Counted from the stretch's first letter, positions 1 to 9,557 are shown. The stretch: 64,000 nucleotides of DNA from Roseburia sp. AM59-24XD (GCF_003478445.1 NZ_QUET01000013.1:26558-90557); one strand, 5' to 3'. Notes: a model not told the origin generated them from the sequence alone. A program made the numbers and translations.

Positions 1-93
1 AATGAAAAGGGACTTCTTCATGAGGGGGACAAGTTGATCCTCTGCGGCTTCGGAGGAGGCTTGACATGGGGAACACTGCTGATACAATGGTAG
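1..93 (+). CDS. fabH: 3-oxoacyl-ACP synthase III, C-terminal end (partial)
   Basis: The window opens inside this gene; 30 codons and the TAG stop are present. The readable end contains the glycine-rich GFGGGLTWG motif that closes KAS III (FabH) enzymes, which condense acetyl-CoA with malonyl-ACP to start fatty-acid synthesis. It lies 76 bases upstream of acpP in the order fabH-acpP known from Firmicute fab operons. The active-site Cys-His-Asn residues lie mostly before the window, so catalytic competence cannot be judged. Confidence 0.85.
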   Translation, partial: NEKGLLHEGDKLILCGFGGGLTWGTLLIQW

Positions 94-169
94 GATGAGC
101 ATGTGTATTACTGTGATATCACAGTCAATATAAAACAAAATTAACTAATTTCTTTAGGAGGAACTGAAA

Positions 170-391
170 ATGGTATTTGAGAAGATCAGAGAAATCATTG
201 CTTCACAGCTTGGAAAGGATGAAGAGGAGATCACACTGGATACAAATGTAAAGGATGATCTTGACGCTGATTCTTTGGATGTTTTCCAGATCATCAATGA
301 TATTGAAGACGAGTTTGAAGTATCAATTGAAGATCCGGAATCTATTGTTACCGTAAAAGATATCGTAGACTTTGTTGAGAACAACAAATAA
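170..391 (+). CDS. acpP: acyl carrier protein
   Basis: This 73-residue acidic protein carries growing acyl chains on a phosphopantetheine arm. The attachment serine is S35 in the DSLD motif (residues 34-37), followed by the usual acidic recognition helix. The ATG start at 170 has a consensus AGGAGG site a few bases upstream. Length and composition are typical of the family. It sits between fabH and fabD. The enoyl reductase gene fabK, often found in this gap in other Firmicutes, is absent here. Confidence 0.97.
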   Translation: MVFEKIREIIASQLGKDEEEITLDTNVKDDLDADSLDVFQIINDIEDEFEVSIEDPESIVTVKDIVDFVENNK

Positions 392-421
392 GACGATTAT
401 CGCCAGCAAGCAGATGAAACG

Positions 422-498
422 GACAGTGAAGACCGTAAAGTTGAGGACCTCGTCCAACGGGGTTCTCATCATTTTGTTATCGGATCGCACTGTCTTTT
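422..498 (+). terminator. nested hairpin with U-run between acpP and fabD (possible attenuator)
   Basis: GACAGTG (422-428) pairs with CACTGTC (488-494), enclosing a second stem GAGGACC (443-449) with GGTTCTC (461-467, one G-U pair). Four T follow directly at 495-498. The short U-run suggests a partial terminator, which would let acpP be expressed above the downstream enzymes. No strong promoter for fabD is visible in the gap, so readthrough is expected. The pairing is visible in the sequence; the function is inferred. Confidence 0.4.
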
Positions 499-517
499 AA
501 AGCGTGGAGGAGTTTTC

Positions 518-1459
518 ATGAAAACTGTATTTATGTTTAGTGGACAGGGTGCACAATATGCAGGTATGGGAAAGGAACTGTACCAGAATTACAGTGTGGC
601 TAAGGATATATTTGATCGGGCAGATGCCGTATTGGGATATTCGATTAAGGATATTTGTTTTCAGGATGAACAGAAATTAGGAGAGACAGAGTATGCACAG
701 CCTGCAATTTTAACAATGAGTATTGCGGCATTCAAAGTGCTTGAGGAGCAGGGCATCCGTGCGGATATGACAGCCGGATTAAGCCTTGGCGAATATTCCG
801 CTTATGTTGCCAGCGGAGCGATGGACTTCGAGGAGGCCGTTGCACTGGTGCAGAAGCGAGGGAGATTTATGACAGAGGCAGTGCCTTCCGGTGAGGGAGC
901 AATGTATGCGATCATCGGACTGGATCAAGATCTGGTCGAGGAGGCATGTGAGGAGGCAACGGCTCTTGGAAAGGGACTGGCGGTCCCTGCCAATTACAAT
1001 GCGCCGGGTCAGATCGTAATCGCCGGTAAGACAGAGGCGGTTGCAGAGGCAGCAAGGCTTGCCAAGGAAAAGGGGGCAAAGCTTGCCGTTAAGCTGAAGG
1101 TGAGCGGTCCTTTCCATACAAGCCTGTTACAGCCAGCCTCCGACCGTTTAAAGCCGGAGCTTGAGAAAATGCATATCAGCGATATGAAGATACCGGTTTA
1201 TACCAATGTGAATGCACAGGTGGTGCCATCAAAGGATGACATCATTCCGATTTTGACAAAGCAGATCTGCTGTCCGGTAAGATGGGCAGATATCATCCGC
1301 AACATGAATGAGCAGGGGGCGGATACTTTTATTGAGTTAGGACCGGGAAAAGCATTGACCGGTTTTGTGAAGAGAACACTCAAGGGAGTGAATATCATGA
1401 ATGTAGAGGATTTATCCTCTCTGGACAAAACAATCAAAAAGCTTCATGAGATCGTGTAG
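518..1459 (+). CDS. fabD: malonyl-CoA:ACP malonyltransferase
   Basis: This 313-residue enzyme moves malonyl groups from CoA to ACP. The N-terminal GQGAQ motif is at residues 9-13. The nucleophile serine is S89 in GLSLGE, where most homologues read GHSLGE. The catalytic histidine is H200 in GPFHT. A ribosome site GTGGAGGAG lies just before ATG 518. It is the first gene after the acpP hairpin and is followed by fabG after 29 bases, so the genes are probably cotranscribed. Length is standard. Confidence 0.96.
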   Translation: MKTVFMFSGQGAQYAGMGKELYQNYSVAKDIFDRADAVLGYSIKDICFQDEQKLGETEYAQPAILTMSIAAFKVLEEQGIRADMTAGLSLGEYSAYVASGAMDFEEAVALVQKRGRFMTEAVPSGEGAMYAIIGLDQDLVEEACEEATALGKGLAVPANYNAPGQIVIAGKTEAVAEAARLAKEKGAKLAVKLKVSGPFHTSLLQPASDRLKPELEKMHISDMKIPVYTNVNAQVVPSKDDIIPILTKQICCPVRWADIIRNMNEQGADTFIELGPGKALTGFVKRTLKGVNIMNVEDLSSLDKTIKKLHEIV

Positions 1460-1488
1460 ATCCTGGAAGATGTGATTTAGGAGGAATT

Positions 1489-2217
1489 ATGTTAAAAGAA
1501 AAAAACGTCATTGTGACAGGAGCAGCCAAGGGCATCGGCAAGGCGATCGCTCTGGCATTTGCCGAAGAGGGATGTAATATCGTATTGAATTATCACAGTC
1601 ATCTGGATGAGGAGACCGTGAAGGAGATCGAGGCGTTTGGTGTGATCTGCAAGCCGGTACAGGGTGATGTCAGTGATTTTGCATTTGCGGCTGACATGAT
1701 CAAAACGGTCAAGAAGGAGCTTGGCAGTGTGGATGTGCTTGTCAATAATGCAGGTATTACGAAGGATATGCTTTTGATGAGGATGACTGAGGAGCAGTTT
1801 GACGATGTGATCAATACCAACCTGAAGGGAACTTTTAATATGATCCGCCATGCGAGCAGTGTAATGCTCAAACAGAGAAGCGGAGCAATCATTAACATGG
1901 CATCTGTAGTCGGCATCAACGGCAATATCGGACAGGCAAATTATGCGGCGTCCAAGGCGGGTATCATTGGTCTGACCAAATCTACCGCAAAGGAGCTGGC
2001 GTCAAGAGGAGTCACCTGTAATGCGATCGCTCCGGGTTTTGTTGAAACAGATATGACAGCAGTGTTGAAGGAGGATGTGCAGGAGGCAATCTTAAATGCA
2101 ATTCCGCTTAAGAGAGCCGGAAAGGTTGAGGATATTGCCAGAGCAGCAGTGTTCCTTGCAGAGAATAATTATATTACCGGTCAGGTGCTTAATGTTGATG
2201 GCGGAATGGTAATGTAG
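1489..2217 (+). CDS. fabG: 3-oxoacyl-ACP reductase
   Basis: This 242-residue short-chain dehydrogenase is the NADPH-dependent reductase of the elongation cycle. It shows the cofactor motif TGAAKGIG at residues 10-17, the NNAG motif, and the catalytic set S139, Y152 and K156 (YxxxK). The start ATG 1489 follows TTAGGAGGAATT. It sits between fabD and fabF with short gaps, in the usual operon position. No odd features are seen. Confidence 0.96.
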   Translation: MLKEKNVIVTGAAKGIGKAIALAFAEEGCNIVLNYHSHLDEETVKEIEAFGVICKPVQGDVSDFAFAADMIKTVKKELGSVDVLVNNAGITKDMLLMRMTEEQFDDVINTNLKGTFNMIRHASSVMLKQRSGAIINMASVVGINGNIGQANYAASKAGIIGLTKSTAKELASRGVTCNAIAPGFVETDMTAVLKEDVQEAILNAIPLKRAGKVEDIARAAVFLAENNYITGQVLNVDGGMVM

Positions 2218-2261
2218 CGAACAGACAGTTGCAGAGACTGAGAGAAATGAGGGTAAGAAAT

Positions 2262-3506
2262 ATGGCTAGAAGAGTTGTTGTAACAGGAATGGGTGCGGTG
2301 ACACCTCTCGGAAGCACAGTGGATACTTTCTGGGATAATATCCGGAAGGGCAAGTGCGGAATCAAGATGATCACAAAGTTTGACACGGAAGAGTTCAAGG
2401 TAAAGATTGCCGGAGAGGTAGAGGGGTTTGATCCGGAGCTTTACATGACAAAGAAGGATGTCAAGAGAAACGATCTGTTTGCAGTGTATGCGCTTGGTGC
2501 AGCAGTGCAGGCATTTGAGGACAGTGGTCTTGATATGGAAAAGGAAGATGCGGACAGAGTCGGTGTTATTGTAGGCTCCGGTGTCGGTGGACTGATGACC
2601 ATGGAGGAGCAGGTTACCAAGATGAACGACAGGGGACCGGCAAGGGTTTCTCCGTTGTTTATCACGATGACGATCGGCAATATGGCAGCAGGAAATATTG
2701 CGATCCGTTATGGTGCAAAGGGAATCTGCGAGAACGTGGTGACTGCATGTGCGACCGGAACAAATGCGATCGGTGATGCATTCCGTCAGATCAAGGATGG
2801 ACGTCAGGATGTCATGTTTGCGGGCGGTGCTGAGGCAGCCATCTGCCGTATCGGTATTGCAGGATTTACGAATCTGACAGCATTATCCAAGAATCCGGAT
2901 CCAAAGGATGCGTGTAAGCCGTTTGACAAGGACAGAGACGGTTTCGTTATGTCTGAGGGGGCAGGTGTACTGATCCTGGAGGAGTTAGAGCATGCAAAAG
3001 CGCGTGGTGCAAAGATCTATGGCGAGATCGTTGGCTATGGTTCCAATGCAGATGCATACCATATCACAACACCACTGCCGGATGGCTCCGGTGCTGCAAG
3101 GGCAATGGAGCTTGCTATGGAGGAAGCCGGAATTACACCGGAGCAGGTATCCTATATCAATGCACATGGAACAAGTACACATGCCAATGAGATAGGTGAG
3201 ACAGCAGCAATCAAGCTTGCAATGGGAGATGCGGCATATAAGGTGCCGGTAAGCTCGACCAAGTCTATGACAGGTCATCTGTTGGGAGCAGCCGGTGCGA
3301 TCGAGTCGATTATCTGTGTTAAGGCAATACAGGATAATTTCCTGCCGGCAACGATCAATTACAAGACACCGGATCCGGAATGTGATCTGGACATCATCCC
3401 GAATGAGGGTCGTCAGGTGGATAACGTGGAGTATGTATTATCAAATTCTCTCGGTTTTGGCGGACACAACGCCGTGCTGTGTTTTAAGAAGTGGAAGGCT
3501 GAGTAG
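2262..3506 (+). CDS. fabF: 3-oxoacyl-ACP synthase II
   Basis: This 414-residue condensing enzyme elongates acyl-ACP chains. The catalytic triad is C163 (ACATGTNA), H302 (NAHGTST) and H339 (GHLLGAAGA). I chose ATG 2262, which gives the family start MARRVVVTGMG; an in-frame TTG at 2229 would add 11 residues without homology to the family start. The site GAGGGTAAG precedes the chosen ATG. The next gene, accB, starts 51 bases after the stop. Confidence 0.95.
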   Translation: MARRVVVTGMGAVTPLGSTVDTFWDNIRKGKCGIKMITKFDTEEFKVKIAGEVEGFDPELYMTKKDVKRNDLFAVYALGAAVQAFEDSGLDMEKEDADRVGVIVGSGVGGLMTMEEQVTKMNDRGPARVSPLFITMTIGNMAAGNIAIRYGAKGICENVVTACATGTNAIGDAFRQIKDGRQDVMFAGGAEAAICRIGIAGFTNLTALSKNPDPKDACKPFDKDRDGFVMSEGAGVLILEELEHAKARGAKIYGEIVGYGSNADAYHITTPLPDGSGAARAMELAMEEAGITPEQVSYINAHGTSTHANEIGETAAIKLAMGDAAYKVPVSSTKSMTGHLLGAAGAIESIICVKAIQDNFLPATINYKTPDPECDLDIIPNEGRQVDNVEYVLSNSLGFGGHNAVLCFKKWKAE

Positions 3507-3557
3507 GAATTATTTATGGATATATCTGCCGGAGGGCAGATTGGAAAGGAAGGAAGC

Positions 3558-4058
3558 ATGCGTTACGAAGAGATTAAGCAGTTGATCGATCTGTTTGAGG
3601 AAACAGATCTGGCAGAAATGGAACTGACGAGAGAGAATGACGGACTTCGTCTGGTGCGTGGAAATGGCGGCAAGGCAGCAAGCCAGCAGGTGTTACCGGT
3701 ACAGCCGGAGATCCCGGAGGCTCCATCACTTTCAGATTTGCAGGACATTGTTGCGTCCGTACAGAATGGGGCAAGAGAGGCAATGGCAGGCGGTTCTGCA
3801 CCGGCTGTTGAGGCACAGGAGGAAGGCAGTGTTGTTACAGCACCGATCGTTGGAACCTTCTATGCAAAGCCGGCACAGGACAAGGATCCGTTTGTAAAGG
3901 TTGGAGATACCGTTGCGGAGGGAGATACACTCTGCATTATTGAGGCAATGAAGTTTATGAATGAGGTTCCAAGTACGGTCGGAGGTACAATCAAAGAAGT
4001 TCTGGTTCAGGATGGTGATTTCGTAGAATTTGGACAGCCGTTATTCAGAATCGGATAA
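3558..4058 (+). CDS. accB: acetyl-CoA carboxylase biotin carboxyl carrier protein
   Basis: This 166-residue protein carries biotin between AccC and AccDA. The biotin is attached at K132 in the EAMKFMNE motif of the C-terminal lipoyl-like domain. The middle is a flexible Pro/Ala/Gln-rich linker, as is normal for BCCP. ATG 3558 is preferred over an ATG at 3516 because GGAAAGGAAGG lies directly before it and MRYEEIKQLI matches the usual N-terminus. fabZ follows after 15 bases. Confidence 0.95.
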   Translation: MRYEEIKQLIDLFEETDLAEMELTRENDGLRLVRGNGGKAASQQVLPVQPEIPEAPSLSDLQDIVASVQNGAREAMAGGSAPAVEAQEEGSVVTAPIVGTFYAKPAQDKDPFVKVGDTVAEGDTLCIIEAMKFMNEVPSTVGGTIKEVLVQDGDFVEFGQPLFRIG

Positions 4059-4073
4059 AGAGAGGAGACCGAA

Positions 4074-4505
4074 ATGGATTATTTAATGGACATTAAACAG
4101 ATCATGGAGATCATTCCGCATCGTCAGCCGTTTCTGTTAGTAGACCGCATTTTAGATATGGTACCGGGAGAGAGTGTAACAGCGCTCAAGAACGTATCGA
4201 TGAACGAGCCGTTTTTTGCGGGTCATTTTCCGGGAGAACCGGTTATGCCCGGAGTGCTGATCGTTGAGGCGATGGCACAGGCCGGTGCGGTGGCAATTCT
4301 TTCCCAGGAGCAGTTTAAGGGTAAGACCGCATATTTTGGTGGTATCAAGAATGCAAAATTTAAGCAGAAGGTAGTGCCAGGAGATACCCTTCGTATGGAG
4401 GTTTCTATTGTAAAGCTTAAGAAAAATGCCGGAATCGGTCAGGGAACAGCCTATGTGGATGGAAAGGTTGCTGCACAGGCAGAATTTATCTTTATGATCG
4501 GCTGA
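4074..4505 (+). CDS. fabZ: 3-hydroxyacyl-ACP dehydratase
   Basis: This 143-residue hotdog-fold enzyme dehydrates 3-hydroxyacyl-ACP. The catalytic H51 lies in [11 protein letters not shown] and the partner E65 in VEAMAQAG. The N-terminal [10 protein letters not shown] motif is typical. The ribosome site GAGAGGAGA precedes ATG 4074; an internal ATG at 4086 is possible but lacks a better site. It is placed between accB and accC, as in streptococcal and clostridial fab operons. Confidence 0.96.
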   Translation: MDYLMDIKQIMEIIPHRQPFLLVDRILDMVPGESVTALKNVSMNEPFFAGHFPGEPVMPGVLIVEAMAQAGAVAILSQEQFKGKTAYFGGIKNAKFKQKVVPGDTLRMEVSIVKLKKNAGIGQGTAYVDGKVAAQAEFIFMIG

Positions 4506-4528
4506 TCATAAAAGGGATGGAGGAGCGC

Positions 4529-5875
4529 ATGTTTGACAAAATATTAATTGCGAACCGTGGTGAAATAGCTGTTCGTATTATACGGGCCTGTCGTGAGATG
4601 GGAATTAGAACGGTTGCTGTATTTTCGGAGGCAGACAGAGATGCTCTGCATACACAGATGGCAGATGAAGCTGTCTGCATCGGTGGTGCGAAGGTGGCTG
4701 AGAGTTATCTGAATATGCAGAACATAATCAGTGTGGCTGTAGAGAAGAAGATTCAGGCAATTCATCCGGGCTTTGGTTTTCTGTCCGAGAACAGTACATT
4801 TGCATCAATGTGTGAGGTATGCAACATCAAATTCATTGGACCAAGTCCGTCCGTGATCGATGCAATGGGCAACAAAGCAAACGCAAGAGAAATGATGATC
4901 AAGGCCGGAGTTCCGGTAATACCGGGCAGCGACGGCGTTATTGAGAGTCTTGATAAAGCATATGAGGTGGCAGACCGGCTTGGTTATCCGGTGATGGTCA
5001 AAGCATCAGCCGGTGGCGGCGGAAAGGGCATTCGTATTGTGCGCAGCCGTGATGAGCTGGAGAATGCATATGAATCTGCCAAATCAGAAGCAATGGCGGG
5101 CTTCGGCGATGATGCTGTCTATATGGAGAAGCTTATCGAGAATGCCAGACATATTGAGGTGCAGGTGTTAGGAGATCAGCAGGGCAATGTGGTTCATTTG
5201 GGAGAGAGAGACTGTTCTCTGCAGAGAAAGAATCAGAAGGTTCTGGAGGAGTCACCGTCTCCGGCACTGACACAGGAGAAACGCGAGGAAATGTGTGCGG
5301 CTGCAGTCCGAGCAGCAAAGGCTGCCGGTTATCAGAGTGCAGGCACGATCGAGTTTCTTTATGACAGATCCGGGGAATTTTATTTCATGGAAATGAACAC
5401 AAGAGTGCAGGTGGAGCATCCGGTTACGGAGATGGTAACGGGCGTTGATATTATCAAGGAACAGATCCGGATCGCTGCCGGTGAGTCGCTTTCTATGACG
5501 CAGGATGATATTCATATCAGTGGACATGCGATCGAGTGCCGTATCAATGCAGAGAATCCGGACAGAAACTTTGCACCATGCCCGGGTAAGATCCGATCCT
5601 TGTTGCTGCCGGCAGGAGGTCTTGGACTTCGTGTGGATGCGGCAGTATTTCAGGATTATGTGATCCCGCCATACTATGATTCTATGATCGCAAAGGTGAT
5701 CGTGCACGGCAGGGACCGCGAGGAGGCAATTGCCAAAATGCGCAGAGCTCTCTATGAATTTGTTATTGATGGCATAGATACAAACATTGATTTTCAGGGG
5801 ATGATACTGAGCCATCCCGATTATATTGCCGGGGAGTTTGATACCTCATTTATCGAGGAGAAGATTTTGAAATAA
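4529..5875 (+). CDS. accC: acetyl-CoA carboxylase, biotin carboxylase subunit
   Basis: This 448-residue ATP-grasp enzyme carboxylates the biotin on AccB. It begins [14 protein letters not shown], shows the glycine-rich ATP loop (SAGGGGKGI) and the biotin carboxylase signature [17 protein letters not shown] 4529 is chosen over 4517 because GGAGG ends five bases before it. Length matches AccC. A 75-base gap without a terminator separates it from accD. Confidence 0.96.
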   Translation: MFDKILIANRGEIAVRIIRACREMGIRTVAVFSEADRDALHTQMADEAVCIGGAKVAESYLNMQNIISVAVEKKIQAIHPGFGFLSENSTFASMCEVCNIKFIGPSPSVIDAMGNKANAREMMIKAGVPVIPGSDGVIESLDKAYEVADRLGYPVMVKASAGGGGKGIRIVRSRDELENAYESAKSEAMAGFGDDAVYMEKLIENARHIEVQVLGDQQGNVVHLGERDCSLQRKNQKVLEESPSPALTQEKREEMCAAAVRAAKAAGYQSAGTIEFLYDRSGEFYFMEMNTRVQVEHPVTEMVTGVDIIKEQIRIAAGESLSMTQDDIHISGHAIECRINAENPDRNFAPCPGKIRSLLLPAGGLGLRVDAAVFQDYVIPPYYDSMIAKVIVHGRDREEAIAKMRRALYEFVIDGIDTNIDFQGMILSHPDYIAGEFDTSFIEEKILK

Positions 5876-5950
5876 TTTTCGTAGGATTTGAACTGAATCC
5901 AAGAAGTTCTGCTTATATTATGAAAGCATGACATTTCATCTGTACATAAA

Positions 5951-6871
5951 ATGGGACAGACAGAAAGGATGGATCTTGTGAATTTATTCAGCAAAAGGAA
6001 AAAATATTTTTCTCTGGAACCACAGACAGACAGGAAAAAATCAGATAAAAAGAAAAAAGAACAGGGGCCGTCGATACCAAATGGTATGTGGATCAAGTGT
6101 AATACCTGTAAGATGATCATTTACAAGAAGGAGATCACGGAGTATAAGCTTTGCCCGAGCTGTGGTGCACATTTTCGTATGACACCGGCAGAGCGTATTG
6201 CGGTTACCTGTGATGAAGGTTCCTTTCAGGAGTTCGATGCGGATATGATCCCGGAGAATCCGATGGAGTATCCGGATTATGATCGGATCGTAGGAAAGGC
6301 ACAGGACAAAACCGGACTTCGGGAGGCCGTTGTTACCGGTCGTTGCCAGATTGAAGGCAACGATGCGGTAATTGCTATTATGGACAGTCATTTTATGATG
6401 GGAAGCATGGGTTCCGTTGTTGGTGAGAAGATCACCAGAGCAGTGGAGTATGCGACCGGAGAAAAGCTTCCGGTCATTATCTTCACCACATCCGGTGGAG
6501 CCAGAATGCAGGAGGGAATCATTTCGCTGATGCAGATGGCGAAGGTGTCCGAGGCACTGGGACGCCACGATGCAGCAGGGCTGTTATATATCACCGTATT
6601 GACGGATCCGACAACGGGTGGTGTTACAGCAAGCTTTGCGATGTTAGGCGATATTATTTTGTCAGAGCCTAAAGCACTGATCGGTTTTGCCGGTCAGCGT
6701 GTGATCCAGGGAACGATCCACCAGAAGCTGCCGGAGGGATTTCAGAGAGCAGAATTTCAGCAGGATCATGGTTTTGTAGACAGAATTGTTCACCGTGAGG
6801 AGCTTCGCGGCGAGCTTGGAAAAATTTTGAAACTTCATCAGACGGGAAAGCGAGGGAATGGAAATGAATGA
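5951..6871 (+). CDS. accD: acetyl-CoA carboxylase carboxyltransferase subunit beta
   Basis: This subunit forms the carboxyltransferase with AccA. A four-cysteine zinc ribbon (CNTC ... CPSC) sits near the N-terminus, followed by a crotonase-like domain with the GGARMQEG motif. The start is uncertain. The longest frame opens at ATG 5951, which lacks a ribosome site, while GTG 5978 is preceded by AAAGGATGG and gives the start [11 protein letters not shown]. The 3' end overlaps accA by 14 bases, which suggests translational coupling of the two partner subunits. Confidence 0.94.
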   Translation: MGQTERMDLVNLFSKRKKYFSLEPQTDRKKSDKKKKEQGPSIPNGMWIKCNTCKMIIYKKEITEYKLCPSCGAHFRMTPAERIAVTCDEGSFQEFDADMIPENPMEYPDYDRIVGKAQDKTGLREAVVTGRCQIEGNDAVIAIMDSHFMMGSMGSVVGEKITRAVEYATGEKLPVIIFTTSGGARMQEGIISLMQMAKVSEALGRHDAAGLLYITVLTDPTTGGVTASFAMLGDIILSEPKALIGFAGQRVIQGTIHQKLPEGFQRAEFQQDHGFVDRIVHREELRGELGKILKLHQTGKRGNGNE

Positions 6872-7661
6872 GAGTATGAGATCCGTGACCATTGCCCGCC
6901 AGATCGACCGGCCAAGCACGAAGCAATTTATCGAAGAGATTTTTGATGATTTCATGGAGTTTCACGGAGATCGTTTATTTGGAGATGATGGTGCAGTGAT
7001 TGGTGGAATCGCCAGTCTGAAGGGGCAACCGGTTACCGTCATCGGAATCCAGAAGGGACATACCTTAGAGGAAAATGTCAACTGCAATTTCGGACAGCCA
7101 AATCCGGAGGGATACCGTAAGGCACTTCGTCTGATGAAACAGGCGGAGAAGTTTAAACGCCCGGTGATCACGTTTATCAACACAGCCGGTGCATTTCCGG
7201 GTGTCGGTGCAGAGGAGCGCGGACAGGGAGAAGCAATTGCGAGAAACCTTATGGAGATGTCCCGTTTAAAGACGCCGATCATCAGCATTTTTATCGGTGA
7301 AGGAGGCAGTGGCGGTGCGCTGGCACTTGCCGTGGCAGATCAGGTGTGGATGTTAGAGCATGCTGTATATTCCATCTTATCGCCGGAGGGATTTTCCAGT
7401 ATTTTGTGGAAGGATCCGACCAGAGTCGCGGAGGCTGCAGAGAAAATGAAAATGACAGCGAAAGACCTGTTAGAGAATCATGTTGCGGACAGAATGTTTG
7501 CGGAGCCGGAGGATGGCCTTGAAAATCATCTGACCGATGTGACAGCAGAACTTCAAAAAACGCTGCTTGAGGAAATTCCGGGACTTCTTGCGATGGATCC
7601 GGATGAGCTTACGCGGAAGAGGTACGAGCGTTTCCGTCAGTTCGGAAGCTTTGTCGAATAG
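6858..7661 (+). CDS. accA: acetyl-CoA carboxylase carboxyltransferase subunit alpha
   Basis: This 267-residue crotonase-fold protein is the partner of AccD. It contains the typical segments [13 protein letters not shown], the glycine-rich [10 protein letters not shown] and [19 protein letters not shown] 6858 lies inside the end of accD; ATG 6864 is an equally good start with GAGGG upstream. It is the last gene of the fab/acc operon and is followed by a hairpin terminator facing the convergent gene cvfB. The protein is on the short side, as is usual for Gram-positive AccA. Confidence 0.95.
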   Translation: MEMNESMRSVTIARQIDRPSTKQFIEEIFDDFMEFHGDRLFGDDGAVIGGIASLKGQPVTVIGIQKGHTLEENVNCNFGQPNPEGYRKALRLMKQAEKFKRPVITFINTAGAFPGVGAEERGQGEAIARNLMEMSRLKTPIISIFIGEGGSGGALALAVADQVWMLEHAVYSILSPEGFSSILWKDPTRVAEAAEKMKMTAKDLLENHVADRMFAEPEDGLENHLTDVTAELQKTLLEEIPGLLAMDPDELTRKRYERFRQFGSFVE

Positions 7662-7712
7662 AATTTTACCGAATAGGATGTTATTAAATAAAATTATATA
7701 GAATAAAATGAC

Positions 7713-7755
7713 AAAAGGACGGGCATATGATTGACATAAGCTCGTCCTTATTTAG
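7713..7755. terminator. shared terminator between accA and cvfB
   Basis: AAGGACGGGC pairs with GCTCGTCCTT (one G-U pair) around a loop of about 12 bases. A- and T-rich flanks on both sides let the hairpin terminate transcription from either direction. It lies exactly between the convergent accA (+) and cvfB (-) genes. Confidence 0.75.
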
Positions 7756-7773
7756 GATATAGGAAAAATTGTA

Positions 7774-8619
7774 CTATTTCATGCGGATGCCGTCATCACC
7801 GATGGTGATATAGCCCTCCTTCATCAGACGTCCGATCGCACGCTTGAACGCATTCTTACTCATATGGAAATGTGCTTTGATCTCCTCCGGCGCGCTCTTG
7901 TCGTGATATGGCAGAAAACCATCGGCATCTTCCAGACGATGCAGGATAAATTCGGCATCCTCTTCCATCTGCTCCGGAATCTTTTTTTTGACACTGAGTG
8001 ACAATCTGCCGTCCTCCAGAACCTGTGAGACACGCGCATAGACCGGCTGGTTAATGCGGTACTTCTCAAAGACCTCCTTCTTCGGGATCAGAGCGGAGTA
8101 TTTATCATCTACTGCGACAAAGACACCGAAATTATCGCTGATCTCGTAGACACGGCCAAATACTTCATCATCCTTCTGGTAATCGGAATCATTTCGCAGA
8201 CGGTCGTAAACATGCATCGAAGCACAGAGTCTCTCACTCTTATCAAGATACATCGTTACCAGTACGGCATCTCCCGGCTCTACCTTATAAAGCTGCTGTT
8301 TGAATGGAAGCAGCAGATCCTTCGAAAGTCCCATTTCCAGAAAAGCACCGATCTTCGTCACTTCCTTTACCTTTAGGCGGGCAACGCCTCCTAATTCAAG
8401 CTCCGGCTCCTCCATGGTAGCGATCGGTCGATCCTCAGAATCACGGTATACAAATACCGTCAAAGCATCCTTAAGCTGGGTTCCCTTTGGAACCTGCGCC
8501 TTTGGCAGAAGAATCTTATCTGTATCCTCACCGCCCGGCGTATTAAGATAGACTCCGAAGTCTGTGGTTTTCACTACGATCAGTTCCTGTGTTTTTCCAA
8601 GTTGTATTTTTTCAGACAT
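7774..8619 (-). CDS. cvfB: S1-domain RNA-binding protein, CvfB family
   Basis: The 281-residue protein has consecutive S1-like OB-fold segments. The first reads GKTQELIVVKTTDFGVYL, and later ones include VGRVYEISDNFGVFV-type repeats with conserved G and F. A C-terminal winged-helix-like end (HMSKNAFKRAIGRLMKEG) follows. This architecture matches CvfB/YitL proteins, which bind RNA and affect virulence or stress genes in Firmicutes. It stands alone on the minus strand between two + units. The precise role here is unknown. Confidence 0.85.
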   Translation of the reverse strand: MSEKIQLGKTQELIVVKTTDFGVYLNTPGGEDTDKILLPKAQVPKGTQLKDALTVFVYRDSEDRPIATMEEPELELGGVARLKVKEVTKIGAFLEMGLSKDLLLPFKQQLYKVEPGDAVLVTMYLDKSERLCASMHVYDRLRNDSDYQKDDEVFGRVYEISDNFGVFVAVDDKYSALIPKKEVFEKYRINQPVYARVSQVLEDGRLSLSVKKKIPEQMEEDAEFILHRLEDADGFLPYHDKSAPEEIKAHFHMSKNAFKRAIGRLMKEGYITIGDDGIRMK

Positions 8620-8755
8620 AATAATCCTCGTTTCGTTTTTGATGATTTACCCGGACTTTCACAATGATAATGGAAAGTTCCCTTATAACCTTGATAATCA
8701 TACCATAAGAAGAAAAAATGGGAAAGAGGAAGATAATAAAATCAGAACAAAAAGG

Positions 8756-8781
8756 CAGCTTAGATATTGGAAGGTAAGCTG
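8756..8781. other. small stem-loop in the cvfB-ridA gap
   Basis: CAGCTTA (8756-8762) and TAAGCTG (8775-8781) form a perfect seven-base stem. It lies in the 360-base non-coding gap between the divergent cvfB and ridA genes and is followed by a T-rich stretch. It may be a weak terminator or an operator-like palindrome. Apart from this and the ridA promoter I see nothing else in the gap. Confidence 0.3.
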
Positions 8782-8849
8782 TCGAAATGATTTTTGGTTA
8801 TTTTACGATCCTTCTATTTTTACTTTTTTGACCATGTGTAAGGTATGGT

Positions 8850-8878
8850 TTGAATCCTAAATGGAAACGTGTTATACT
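8850..8878 (+). promoter_or_regulatory. sigma-A type promoter of ridA
   Basis: TTGAAT (8850-8855), a 17-base spacer and TATACT (8873-8878) lie about 100 bases before the ridA start. Spacing is ideal and both hexamers are close to consensus. Confidence 0.7.
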
Positions 8879-8980
8879 TTGAAACGGAAGCGACCCGGCA
8901 GGTTGGCTGAACAGATCCGTATGGATAAGAAATTTGGGGTCCCATGACGACAGAAGGTTGTGGGCGGAATGGAGGATAAG

Positions 8981-9358
8981 ATGAAGAACGTAATCAGTAC
9001 AGATAAGGCGCCGGCAGCAATCGGACCATATTCACAGGCAATCGAGGTAAATGGTCTTGTGTACACATCAGGAGTGATCCCTGTAAATCCTGCAACCGGA
9101 GAGATTGTTGGTTCAACAGCAGCAGAGCAGGCGGATCAGGCAATCGGCAATCTGAAAAATCTTGTCGAGGCAGCAGGAAGCTCTATGGACAAGGTGATCA
9201 AAACAGTGGTATTCATCAAGAACATGGATGATTTCGGAAAGATCAACGAAGTATACGGAAAATATTTCCCGGAGCCATATCCGGCACGCTCCTGCGTAGA
9301 GGTAGCACGCCTGCCGAAGGATGTGTTGATTGAGATCGAGGCAATTGCAGCAAAATAA
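8981..9358 (+). CDS. ridA: RidA family reactive intermediate/imine deaminase
   Basis: This 125-residue protein belongs to the YjgF/YER057c/UK114 family, which hydrolyses reactive enamine/imine products of PLP enzymes. It shows the N-terminal APAAIGPYSQAI motif and the conserved arginine in RSCVEVARLP near the C-terminus. ATG 8981 is chosen because GGAGG ends five bases upstream; longer in-frame starts lack a ribosome site. It has its own promoter and terminator, so it is monocistronic. Confidence 0.93.
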   Translation: MKNVISTDKAPAAIGPYSQAIEVNGLVYTSGVIPVNPATGEIVGSTAAEQADQAIGNLKNLVEAAGSSMDKVIKTVVFIKNMDDFGKINEVYGKYFPEPYPARSCVEVARLPKDVLIEIEAIAAK

Positions 9359-9391
9359 TTCATTTAAGCTTCAATACAAACAGACTCCTGA

Positions 9392-9431
9392 GGGTGTCGG
9401 AAATGATACGATTTTCCGGCATCCTTTTTTG
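9392..9431 (+). terminator. rho-independent terminator of ridA
   Basis: GGGTGTCGGAAA pairs with TTTTCCGGCATCC (including G-U pairs) and is followed by six T. It lies 33 bases after the ridA stop. Confidence 0.85.
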
Positions 9432-9448
9432 TTCCGGTATAGGAAAAT

Positions 9449-9523
9449 GCTCGTAACGTGGTGGAATGCCAACGAGAATTGCGAAGCAATTCTTGGAGGG
9501 CAAAACGCTGGTTTTGCCCTTTT
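9449..9523 (+). other. cluster of three hairpins ending in a T-run
   Basis: CTCGT (9450-9454) pairs with ACGAG (9472-9476). It partly overlaps a perfect AGAATTGC-GAA-GCAATTCT hairpin (9475-9493), which is followed by GGGCAAAAC-GCTG-GTTTTGCCC (9498-9519) and TTTT. No reading frame is convincing here. The last hairpin is a strong terminator, so the stretch may be a small RNA end or a dispersed hairpin repeat. The first two stems cannot form at the same time, which would allow alternative folds. Confidence 0.45.
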
Positions 9524-9557
9524 GTCCCTGCATATATGAGGAGAGCGGGAAGCTTAA

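Noticed and set aside
9330..9539. Open frame running through the ridA end and the hairpin cluster
   Set aside because: It crosses two terminator hairpins and reads them as protein; no ribosome site.
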